5,769 nt of DNA from an uncultured Flavobacteriales bacterium (GTDB lineage Bacteria > Bacteroidota > Bacteroidia > Palsa-965), in contig CAMLEF010000301.1 of NCBI GenBank assembly GCA_946478675.1, positions 1 to 5,769 on the forward strand. The letters are read 5' to 3'. Both the position numbers and the translations under genes were made by a program. The first letter of the stretch is position 1. Each line of letters opens with the position of its first letter. The notes beneath the pieces are model-generated. The model was not told the origin of the DNA. It saw only the letters and a program-made list of their open reading frames with translations, and did not search any database. Below, piece by piece: positions 1 through 5,769 of this stretch.

Positions 1-237
1 TTGCACTTTCTTTTCTTCGAGATACAGCACCAAACAAACCCGTCGTGGCGTGAAGAGATAACCGGCAAGCGCATGATGAAAGCCGGTTGCCGTCACCGTA
101 GCGTTCAACGCTTCTGCCAGCAGGATCTCGCCGGTGTCGCCGGTGAAAACCGGTTTCCACGCACCCGTGCGCAGCATCACCGTCACGTTGGAGGGCGCTG
201 CTGATTTTTCTGCGGGCTCTTCTTTTTTCTTTTCCAT
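1..237 (-). CDS. Unidentified protein following the CIS ATPase, N-terminal part only
   Basis: An open frame begins with ATG at 237-235 and runs off the left edge after 79 codons, so the C-terminus is not visible. The start lies 2 nt after the ATPase stop codon (TGA at 242-240), which suggests translational coupling; no Shine-Dalgarno is evident. Residues 1-16 are a charged, Lys/Glu/Ala-rich and probably disordered tail (MEKKKEEPAEKSAAPSN region). From about residue 17 the pattern becomes alternating strand and helix, with VTVMLRTG, PVFTGD and AGYLFTPRRVCLVLY (residues 58-72). By eye this layout recalls the N-terminal half of the IS200/REP-associated Y1 transposase fold. The place where that family has the metal-binding His-x-His reads R66-V67-C68, so it would be catalytically dead. 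That resemblance is inference. It is in the position of Afp16 relative to the ATPase, but I see nothing that identifies it as a tail terminator. That it is a coding region is well supported; function is unknown. Confidence 0.8.
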   Translation of the reverse strand, partial: MEKKKEEPAEKSAAPSNVTVMLRTGAWKPVFTGDTGEILLAEALNATVTATGFHHALAGYLFTPRRVCLVLYLEEKKVQ

Positions 238-239
238 GC

Positions 240-1598
240 TCAGGCGTGCAACGGCGCAATGGTTTTGTTCTCCTTGCGGAATTCTTTGCGGATCGCCGCG
301 AGCAGTTCCGGTAAAGTCACGACAGGATCGCCTTTGCGCACCGCAGCAAGCGCACAGGAGCGAAGCACATTGATGATCGAGCCGCCGGCCAGCTCGTATT
401 CTTCCGAAATTTTTCGCAGGTCGATTGACGGATCCAGGGTGCACGTTCCGGAAAACGCCTGCTCCCACAGTTGCTGCCGTTCATCGGGAGAAGGCATGCG
501 GAAATGCACCATCGACTGGAATCGGCGCGTGAAAGCTTCGTCCATGTTGGCGTTCAGGTTCGTCGCAAGAATGACGACGCCTGGAAAATCTTCGATGCGC
601 TGCAGCAGGTAAGCCGTCTGCTGGTTCGCGAAACGATCGTTCGAAGAATTCGCGGCGGTCCGTTTTCCGAACAGCGCGTCGGCCTCGTCGAAGAAGAGGA
701 TCCAGTTTTTGCTCTGCGCGACGTCGAATACTTTCGCAAGATTTTTTTCCGTCTCGCCGATGTATTTCGAAACGATCATTGACAGATCAACTTTGTATAC
801 GTCGCGTCCCGAAGATTTTCCGAGCAGCGAAGCCGTCAGCGTTTTACCCGTGCCCGGAGGTCCATAGAACAACGCGCGGTAACCGGGCTTGATCTTTTTG
901 CCGAGCCCCCAATGGGCGAGCAGCGTATTTCCATGCTCGAGCCACGCGCTGATCTCCGCCACCTGTTCCATCACCAGCTCGTCGAGCACGATGTCTTCCC
1001 AATCGAGCGGCGTGCTGATCTTTTGTGCGGGGAACGAAGCGCTGTTCTCCGCAGGCAAAAGTTCGCCGGTGAGAAAGAAATGGAACCAGCTGCTGTTCAG
1101 GTTCAGCGTTCCGTTGAAGCGCGGCAGGTACGGTTCCACTTCGCTCAGCGCAATAACGTCTTCGCGAATCAGCGGACTTTCTTTCCCGAGCCAGCGCAAA
1201 ACTTTCGGGCGCGCCGTTGGATTGGTTGAAGTGGTAATAAACAGCAGCGTTTGTCCCGTCGGAAAAAAACCGCTGTGATTTTTGTCGATCACGCCGCCGA
1301 ATTCCGTGAAGCCGCGATCGTACAGTTGATTCTTCCCGAAAAAAATGTCAAGCACTTCCGGGCGAAGATGCGGCGCCAGCGTTAAAGCCAGCGCAGCACG
1401 ACCATAGACATCGAGCTGCCATTCCCGCACTTTCTCCGCGAAAGGACAATTTTCTTCCGGCAATTCCGGCAGCGGAATGTCGAGCCAGTTTTTCTCGTGT
1501 CCTTCCTGCATCAGGTAGGAACGGATCACCTGGTCGATCACGCTTTGCAGCCAGTCGAGCTCACGGAGCAGTGCGGCAATCGCAACGTCATTCGCCAT
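240..1598 (-). CDS. AAA+ ATPase of a contractile injection system (Afp15/PVC15-type)
   Basis: A 452-residue cytoplasmic ATPase. Residues 1-200 form the family's N-terminal region, with no signal peptide or membrane segment. The AAA+ module occupies about 200-440. It has Walker A GPPGTGKT (246-253), Walker B ILFFDEAD (300-307, with D304 and E305 as the Mg-binding and catalytic pair), sensor-1 ILATN ending at N347, arginine-finger candidates R358 and R359 in FTRRFQ, and a sensor-2 region around AGGSIINVLR (404-413). All key residues are present, so the enzyme should hydrolyse ATP. Family knowledge: each extracellular CIS locus usually has one such ATPase, acting in the producing cell in particle assembly or cargo loading and not found in the finished particle; the exact role is unsettled. 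The ATG at 1598-1596 overlaps the end of the upstream gene by 11 nt, which suggests translational coupling. Its stop is 2 nt before the next start. The conserved N-terminal sequence supports this start. Confidence 0.95.
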   Translation of the reverse strand: MANDVAIAALLRELDWLQSVIDQVIRSYLMQEGHEKNWLDIPLPELPEENCPFAEKVREWQLDVYGRAALALTLAPHLRPEVLDIFFGKNQLYDRGFTEFGGVIDKNHSGFFPTGQTLLFITTSTNPTARPKVLRWLGKESPLIREDVIALSEVEPYLPRFNGTLNLNSSWFHFFLTGELLPAENSASFPAQKISTPLDWEDIVLDELVMEQVAEISAWLEHGNTLLAHWGLGKKIKPGYRALFYGPPGTGKTLTASLLGKSSGRDVYKVDLSMIVSKYIGETEKNLAKVFDVAQSKNWILFFDEADALFGKRTAANSSNDRFANQQTAYLLQRIEDFPGVVILATNLNANMDEAFTRRFQSMVHFRMPSPDERQQLWEQAFSGTCTLDPSIDLRKISEEYELAGGSIINVLRSCALAAVRKGDPVVTLPELLAAIRKEFRKENKTIAPLHA

Positions 1599-2508
1599 AG
1601 GTCGTGAATAATCGTTCTACGTCGTCGAGGTTCGCGTCCGCCCATTTGAAATACAGCAGGGCGGTATTCGGGTTGAGCTGGTTCGCCTGCATCATGTCGA
1701 GCAGGCTGGCCTGAGCGGTGGTGGAAACGTTCGCCGTGTCATTCGGATCAGACTCGAACGGGTAATCGTAAAACTCGCTCGCCCACGAATCGCGGTTTTG
1801 CATCGTCGTGATGAGATCGCTGACGAACGTGTCGAGCCGTTCGTCCTGCACGACGAGTTTTTTCGCGCGGAAGAAAACCGGTTTGCGTTTTCCTTCGCGG
1901 TGATAGAAATCGATCTCTTTCGACTGGATCGTTTTCGCCGCCTGGTGACCGAAGATGTCGACGAGCCCGAAGTTTTCCGTGTCGGTCGCGATTTCCAGTT
2001 CTGCATTCGGCGCGCCCGCAATGGCCAGCGTCCAGTCGGAAGCAGAAGCCGTTTCCGTCACGATGTACAATTGCCGGAACGAATACACGGTCTGCGTCAT
2101 GCGGATGATCAGCGATTGCTGCAGCTCGTTCCAGTTCGCGATGCGTGTCGATTCGACATTGTTCGTCTTGAAGAAAAAGCTGCCGCGTGAAATGAAACCG
2201 ATCACCTGCCGGCTGAATTCGAAATTTCCGTCGAGTGCGCCGTGGCCTGTTCCTCTCCCGGAATACGGTTTCGTGATGCCGTCGCTGAAGTTCCAGCCCG
2301 AAGCGATCTGGCGAATGCCGTATTCGAAACGCGCATCATCTGCCGCGATGACGTTGGAACGAAAAATATTTCCGAGCAGGATCATCTCGCCGTTCCGCAC
2401 CTGGAAGAAATCGCCGGGATACAGGTTTTGCAGCATCGGTTTCGCCGGGATGAAGCCGCCCGTGCGCATGTAGAAGCTGCGGTAAAATTTCCGAAAGGTA
2501 TTTTCCAT
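1588..2508 (-). CDS. Beta-rich CIS-locus protein of unknown function, possible gasdermin-like fold
   Basis: A 306-residue protein with no signal peptide and no membrane helix. Aromatic and beta-branched residues dominate residues 10-220, suggesting an antiparallel beta fold. The C-terminal third (about 222-306) looks helical and acidic, including residues 225-237 and 264-304, and could be a separate lid or regulatory part. I do not recognise it as a known CIS structural subunit. By eye, three motifs match human gasdermin D as I remember it, in order and at similar positions: RTGGFIP (15-21; GGEFIP at 19-24 in GSDMD), LYIVTE (147-152; VYVVTE at 157-162) and VFFRAKKLVV (211-220; LAFRVAQLVI at 214-223). 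This suggests, without proving, a gasdermin-type pore-forming domain. Alternatives are another beta-rich toxin or a baseplate accessory protein. The ATG at 2508-2506 follows a stem-loop at 2525-2559. The 3' end overlaps the ATPase start by 11 nt, so the two are probably co-translated. Confidence 0.88.
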   Translation of the reverse strand: MENTFRKFYRSFYMRTGGFIPAKPMLQNLYPGDFFQVRNGEMILLGNIFRSNVIAADDARFEYGIRQIASGWNFSDGITKPYSGRGTGHGALDGNFEFSRQVIGFISRGSFFFKTNNVESTRIANWNELQQSLIIRMTQTVYSFRQLYIVTETASASDWTLAIAGAPNAELEIATDTENFGLVDIFGHQAAKTIQSKEIDFYHREGKRKPVFFRAKKLVVQDERLDTFVSDLITTMQNRDSWASEFYDYPFESDPNDTANVSTTAQASLLDMMQANQLNPNTALLYFKWADANLDDVERLFTTYGE

Positions 2509-2524
2509 GACGTTGAACGGTTAA

Positions 2525-2559
2525 TCCACCGTCCCGCAAAATTTTCACGGGACGGTGGA
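2525..2559 (-). terminator. Strong intercistronic stem-loop, leaky terminator or processing/stability element
   Basis: A perfect 12-bp inverted repeat is present: TCCACCGTCCCG (2525-2536) and CGGGACGGTGGA (2548-2559), separated by an 11-nt A/T-rich loop. It fills most of the 63-nt gap between the 264-residue protein (stop TAA at 2574-2572) and the next gene (ATG at 2508). In the direction of transcription it begins 12 nt after the stop codon. The bases following it on the minus strand are TTAACCG, not a run of T, so a strong intrinsic terminator is doubtful. It may attenuate transcription or protect the upstream mRNA end, giving less expression of the next gene and the ATPase. The palindrome is seen directly; the function is inferred. 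Confidence 0.7.
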
Positions 2560-2571
2560 AGTGTGCATTGC

Positions 2572-3366
2572 TTAAGCGAGGGCTGCCGCGTTGCCTGCCG
2601 CAAGACCGGCCTGCAGCGAAGCGAGCGTGATCTGCGCTTCGTTGAGCGAAAGCTGCGCGCTCTGCAGCTGTTTCGTCGTCACCAGCGAAGCGTTGTAGAT
2701 CTTCCTGTAATAAATCTTCGCAGTTTCGTAAGCCGCGTAGATCTGCTTCTGCAGCGAAGGCTTTCCATCAACACCGTTCACCGTGATCAGCTCGTACACC
2801 GCCATCGCCTGGAGATTTTCCAGCGAAGCAGCCGCTTCCGATTCGATGTTGGTCGATTGCGCCGTGATGGTGGACTGCAGCGCAACGAGCGTCAGCGCAA
2901 CCGCGTTGTTCGCATCGGTGCCTGCAGTGTTCAGCATGCTTACCAGCTCGTCGGAAACCAGCGGGTTCAGCGCCTTCTTGCGGATGACGAACGTCGACAG
3001 CTTGTTGATCACTTCGGCGGAATAGATCAATTTGTCGAGCACCGTTTTTACACTGCCGCCCAGCTGCAACGTTTGTTTGTTCGCGATCGAAAGCGTTGCG
3101 AATGCATTACCCGAGCTGTTCTGCAGGTCGAGAAAATTCTGAGCAACCTGGTCGACGAGGTTTTTATTGTTCAGCGCATTCGTGCGGTTCGTTTCCGCCG
3201 AAGCGAGCAGCGCCTGGAAATTATTTTCCTTGTCGGTCAGCGCCGTAACGATGGCCTGGTACTGATCGACCTGCTGCTGTGCGTCGAGCACCTGGAGCTG
3301 AAGCGCATCCAGCTCTGCTTTTTTGCGTTCGGTGACGCCGTATTTTCTTGTGCGTGTTGTGATCAT
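2572..3366 (-). CDS. Long alpha-helical CIS-locus protein, function unknown
   Basis: A 264-residue protein with no Cys, no Trp and no signal peptide. It seems almost wholly helical. Residues 12-80 are rich in Gln, Ala, Leu, Glu and Asp with a heptad-like pattern (KAELDALQLQVLDAQQQVDQ, 16-35), and residues 150-185 and 203-255 form further long amphipathic helices, the last ending in an Ala/Gly-rich tail. It has no catalytic motif. Helix order and short patterns, including an AAYxTA motif at 211-216, resemble residues about 35-255 of the 689-residue neighbour upstream, suggesting a shared domain. Possible roles are a rod or assembly chaperone, a tail-tube or cargo-linked component, or an alpha-helical pore former; nothing visible decides among these. 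The ATG at 3366 is 28 nt after the upstream stop and is preceded by an A/T tract instead of a Shine-Dalgarno. A strong stem-loop follows the stop codon. Confidence 0.9.
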   Translation of the reverse strand: MITTRTRKYGVTERKKAELDALQLQVLDAQQQVDQYQAIVTALTDKENNFQALLASAETNRTNALNNKNLVDQVAQNFLDLQNSSGNAFATLSIANKQTLQLGGSVKTVLDKLIYSAEVINKLSTFVIRKKALNPLVSDELVSMLNTAGTDANNAVALTLVALQSTITAQSTNIESEAAASLENLQAMAVYELITVNGVDGKPSLQKQIYAAYETAKIYYRKIYNASLVTTKQLQSAQLSLNEAQITLASLQAGLAAGNAAALA

Positions 3367-3394
3367 GAGTAGAAAATTTTAAAAGAGTGGATGC
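3367..3394 (-). promoter_or_regulatory. A/T-rich translation-initiation leader without Shine-Dalgarno
   Basis: The 28-nt gap before the start of the 264-residue protein contains the symmetrical tract AAAATTTTAAAA (3373-3384), about 7-18 nt upstream of the ATG on the minus strand. There is no GGAGG-like sequence. An unstructured A/U-rich leader of this kind is typical of translation starts in Bacteroidota, where ribosomal protein S1 binding is thought to replace Shine-Dalgarno pairing. The sequence is seen directly; the role is inferred from known behaviour of the phylum. Confidence 0.4.
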
Positions 3395-5464
3395 TTATTT
3401 TTCTGAAACTGCGGGATTCGGGAACACGAGCTTGTCGGGATACGTGTAAACCGGCGAAGAGGTGTAGTTCGTCCATGCATTGTGGAACGAAGGCTCATTC
3501 TGCTCTTCACCATTGAACACCGACAGGATCACCGGCAGGTACGTTTTGTTTTTTCCCAGCAGGTTGCCGAAGATATCCGTGGTTTCTTCACCGAACGGAA
3601 CCGGCTTCAGCGTGCGCGTCACAGCAGTGGCGGCAGAAGTTTCAGCAGCAGATTTCTTTGCGCGTTTGGTGCCCGTCGCATCTGCGCTGCCATCCAGGAA
3701 TTCGGTGAACGGAATGTAATTGCCCGGGGGAATCTGTTCGGCAAGCATGCGGTTGAAAATGAACGACGGCGATTGCATCCCCGGAATGATGACGTCGTTC
3801 GTTCCGGCTGTCGTTGCGGCAAGCTGGTTGTTGTACGCTGCGTTGCGTTTGCCTTCGAGCGACTGCAGCTCGATGTTCAGCGCGGCGGCCTGCTCGGTAG
3901 TGAGCTCAGGGTTGGCGAGCTCCGCTTCGACCTGCGCGATCCGCTGATCGTATTCCGTTGCGGTGATGATCATGTTGATCAGCTCCTGGTCGATCTGCAG
4001 GAACGACGAGGTGGTCAGCATGCCGTCGGATACGCCTTCGTACGGCAGGAACAGCAGGCGGTATTCCACGTTGTACTGCGGATTATCCGTGACTTTGAAC
4101 GAAGCCTGGTACGGCTCTTTCGGATCTTCACCGGTGGTGTTCGGCGTGATCGTGAGCGACGAGAGCTGTGCCGCTGCGAGCTGGTGACGAAGTGTGAACG
4201 TGGTCGAAGTCGCAGAGATGAAATCGTCGAACGTGTTGATCTTGCGCTTGTACGTTTCTTCGTAACGCGCCACGACGAACATCACGTAGTCCTGTCCCCA
4301 GGTCACCGCTTCGCCGTCGCTGTCGATCATCGGTTTGTCGTTCACGTGCAGGAAATCGATCGTCACGCGCGCGTATTTCGTGCCGGGATAAATCACCACG
4401 CCATTTGGAAGCGTAATGCCGCTGATCTCGTTCGGCGCTGTGCCCGTACCGTAGATCAGGTCCGGCAGCTCGATGAACTGCGCGCCGAGTACCGACGGGT
4501 TCGCGATGATCGTATCGGCGTTCGTGATACCGAAGGTGCTCTTCGCCTGGTCTTTCACGACGAAGAGATAATAATTCTTCACCGGGTAAAGCGCATCTTC
4601 ACCCACGCTTTCTTTCGGGAACGCGCTGCGCAGGAAGGCAAAGCTCACCTGGCGACGGGAATCCCATTCGCCTTGTCCTTCCGTCATCTCGTCGGCATTG
4701 CGTTGCAGTGTATGAACGGAAAGGTTGAGGTTCAGCTCGCGGTTCGTAGCATGGTACGCAGAAGCGACGGCCTGGTAATCGACGCTCGAATCTTCGTAAC
4801 CGCCTTCGGCTACTTGTTCGGATACGCTTGCCGTCGACACGGCATTGGTGTCATCGGTAACGGTCTGCGCTGCCGTGTTGAAATCGCCGGTCGTGATGCC
4901 GAGCAGGTTGGTAAGCGATCCGGAAGAGGATTTCGCTTTGTCGAGCACCGTCGGGAACGGAACTTCCGAAATGGTGATCGAAGCATCCATCGAAAGATCC
5001 GACGCGACTTCCGCGAGGTAAGCCGTTTCATTGATCAGCGTGCGGGCTTCGCTCGTGAGATTGTAAATGTCCGAATGAAAATCGGCGGCATTCACGATGC
5101 TGTATACGCTGCCCATGTCGCTGGCGAGCTTGACGATCGCATCGGTAGAAGCTTTCACGTTAGCGGCGCAAACAGCGGTATTCGTCACCGACTGCTTGAC
5201 ATAATTGTTCGCCTGCGTAGCCGAGCTCAGCATGTTGTTCGAAAGATTATTCGAAGCAACCGCCTGGTCGTTGATGTTCTTTTTTTGCTTGAGGCTTTTC
5301 TTCGCATCCTCCAGCTTGTCTTCGGCGGTGATCGTCGCCGCTTCTGCGTGGTACAGCGTAAACATTGAAGCGATGGCCGTCGACTTTGCAGATTTCTTTT
5401 CCAGGTCCTGCGACGACAGCGCGCCGACGACGGTGGAATGAAGATTATCGTTGTACGAGTTCAT
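3395..5464 (-). CDS. Large multidomain CIS-locus protein: helical N-terminus, beta-rich middle, coiled coil
   Basis: A 689-residue protein I cannot assign to a known family. Residues 18-255 look helical, rich in Ala, Ser, Asn and Thr, with a charged stretch (EDKLEDAKKSLKQKK, 48-62); this part resembles the 264-residue protein encoded next. Residues about 292-476 are rich in predicted strands (NYYLFVVKD 297-305, KYARVTIDF 363-371, DYVMFVVARY 392-401, YNVEYRLLF 464-472) and could be one or two fibronectin-III or Ig-like sandwiches. Residues 489-548 form a coiled-coil hairpin broken at NPELT. A basic Ala/Ser linker (599-617) leads to a Pro/Tyr-rich C-terminus. There is no signal peptide or membrane span, and a single Cys (C99). 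Position just after the tape-measure gene suggests a particle-associated structural or adhesion part, or a large cargo protein. The ATG at 5464-5462 is preceded by a G-poor leader; no better in-frame start is visible. Confidence 0.9.
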   Translation of the reverse strand: MNSYNDNLHSTVVGALSSQDLEKKSAKSTAIASMFTLYHAEAATITAEDKLEDAKKSLKQKKNINDQAVASNNLSNNMLSSATQANNYVKQSVTNTAVCAANVKASTDAIVKLASDMGSVYSIVNAADFHSDIYNLTSEARTLINETAYLAEVASDLSMDASITISEVPFPTVLDKAKSSSGSLTNLLGITTGDFNTAAQTVTDDTNAVSTASVSEQVAEGGYEDSSVDYQAVASAYHATNRELNLNLSVHTLQRNADEMTEGQGEWDSRRQVSFAFLRSAFPKESVGEDALYPVKNYYLFVVKDQAKSTFGITNADTIIANPSVLGAQFIELPDLIYGTGTAPNEISGITLPNGVVIYPGTKYARVTIDFLHVNDKPMIDSDGEAVTWGQDYVMFVVARYEETYKRKINTFDDFISATSTTFTLRHQLAAAQLSSLTITPNTTGEDPKEPYQASFKVTDNPQYNVEYRLLFLPYEGVSDGMLTTSSFLQIDQELINMIITATEYDQRIAQVEAELANPELTTEQAAALNIELQSLEGKRNAAYNNQLAATTAGTNDVIIPGMQSPSFIFNRMLAEQIPPGNYIPFTEFLDGSADATGTKRAKKSAAETSAATAVTRTLKPVPFGEETTDIFGNLLGKNKTYLPVILSVFNGEEQNEPSFHNAWTNYTSSPVYTYPDKLVFPNPAVSEK

Positions 5465-5571
5465 AAGATTGGATTTGGTTTGTGTTGTAAAGGATTAAAG
5501 TGAGACGAAAGAAGAAGTTCAGGTGCTGTCGGTGATCCGGTGTTGGCGGGTGTGTGGCATGAGTGGTTGTA
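5465..5571 (-). promoter_or_regulatory. G-poor, C-rich leader between tape-measure gene and next gene
   Basis: This 107-nt gap is the longest non-coding stretch in the window. On the transcribed (minus) strand I count 41 C and only 8 G, with repeated CACC/CACA units in the part nearest the tape-measure stop and a C/T/A-rich, nearly G-free part before the next ATG. Such RNA would be unstructured. It could serve as a ribosome-loading leader for the 689-residue protein, or as a Rho-utilisation-like region. I found no exact match to the Bacteroidota promoter pattern (TTG near -33 with TAnnTTTG near -7), so no promoter is called. A possible 13-codon frame here was rejected. Confidence 0.4.
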
Positions 5572-5769
5572 TTAATAGTTCCAGGTAACGTGGAGCGGTT
5601 TTTCCATCCACGGGTATTTGGTGATTGAAAACGAATAAGGTGATTTGTGCAGCAACACGTCGTACGCTTTTTTCTCCACGGTGAGCTCCCAACGCTCCGG
5701 CGTTTCCACGAGCAATCCGTCGCGCACGAGCCAGTTGCCGCGAAAACCGTTGATCGACGTTTCCCCGAT
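5572..5769 (-). CDS. Contractile injection system tape-measure protein (CIS_TMP), C-terminal end only
   Basis: The frame is open at the right edge and ends with TAA at 5574-5572, giving the last 65 residues. They begin IGETSINGFRGNWLVRDGLL and end with SITKYPWMEKPLHVTWNY. This fits what I know of the C-terminus of the CIS_TMP family of Bacteroidota: a GESSING-type start of the last domain, a short two-strand element around a WELTVEKKAYDVLL segment, and a final KxPWMxKPLxVxW signature. The full protein in this family is commonly large (many hundreds of residues); the rest lies outside the window. The tape measure sets tube length during particle assembly, as Afp14 does in the antifeeding prophage. 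It is the most upstream gene visible and anchors the identification of the locus. Family assignment rests on memory of the C-terminal motif and not on a search. Confidence 0.85.
   Translation of the reverse strand: MGETSINGFRGNWLVRDGLLVETPERWELTVEKKAYDVLLHKSPYSFSITKYPWMEKPLHVTWNY

Noticed and set aside
2509..2571. Stem-loop as an insertion-sequence end or attachment site.
   Set aside because: There is one copy only in the window, no flanking target duplication and no transposase or integrase nearby; a transcript hairpin explains it better.
2242..3372. Plus-strand open frame of 376 codons spanning two minus-strand genes and the gap with the stem-loop.
   Set aside because: The product is Arg/Gln/Val-rich without recognisable motifs, and it crosses gene boundaries on the other strand. 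It is a shadow frame produced by codon bias.
3367..3394. TTTTAAAATTTT tract as a promoter -10 or operator.
   Set aside because: It lies in a 28-nt gap within an apparent operon, directly before a start codon, and does not match the Bacteroidota TAnnTTTG element. A translation leader is more likely.
3482..5368. Very long plus-strand open frame (628 codons) antisense to the 689-residue gene.
   Set aside because: Its translation is dominated by Arg, His, Val and Phe with no domain pattern, and it lies fully opposite a gene with a sensible protein. It is explained by the rarity of TTA, CTA and TCA codons in the minus-strand gene.
5511..5560. Tiny minus-strand frame of 13 codons in the leader before the 689-residue gene, a possible leader peptide.
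   Set aside because: It is short, has no ribosome-binding signal and no run of one regulatory amino acid. It does not overlap any alternative stem-loops that would suggest attenuation.

Overview
The window looks like part of a contractile injection system (CIS, phage-tail-like) locus of a member of the Bacteroidota. Three things support this. The last 65 residues of a protein entering from the right edge match the conserved C-terminus of the CIS tape-measure family (CIS_TMP), as I know it from Bacteroidota loci. A complete AAA+ ATPase has the long N-terminal extension typical of the Afp15-type CIS ATPase. The starts generally lack Shine-Dalgarno sequences and sit behind A/T-rich or G-poor leaders, as is common in this phylum. 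Base composition is around or slightly above half G+C. Genus cannot be told from this window.

All genes lie on the minus strand, so transcription runs from right to left. In that order they are: tape-measure C-terminus (5572-5769, partial); a G-poor leader (5465-5571); a 689-residue multidomain protein with a helical N-terminus, a beta-rich middle, a coiled coil and a Pro/Tyr-rich tail (3395-5464); a 264-residue almost all-helical protein (2572-3366); a strong stem-loop (2525-2559); a 306-residue beta-rich protein (1588-2508); the AAA+ ATPase (240-1598); and the first 79 residues of an unidentified protein (1-237, partial). The last three are tightly packed (11-nt overlap, then a 2-nt gap), which suggests translational coupling. 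About 95% of the window is coding. I see no RNA genes, insertion sequences, CRISPR arrays or plus-strand genes.

In the antifeeding-prophage/PVC arrangement, the tape-measure and ATPase genes are neighbours. Here three genes I cannot assign to a standard structural part are placed between them. The first two appear to share a long helical domain. The third carries short motifs that line up by eye, in order and at similar spacing, with the pore-forming N-terminal domain of human gasdermin D. A reasonable hypothesis is that this three-gene block encodes cargo, toxin or a lineage-specific accessory part of the particle, with the ATPase acting in assembly or loading. The CIS context and the ATPase are firm; the functions of the three middle genes are inference.
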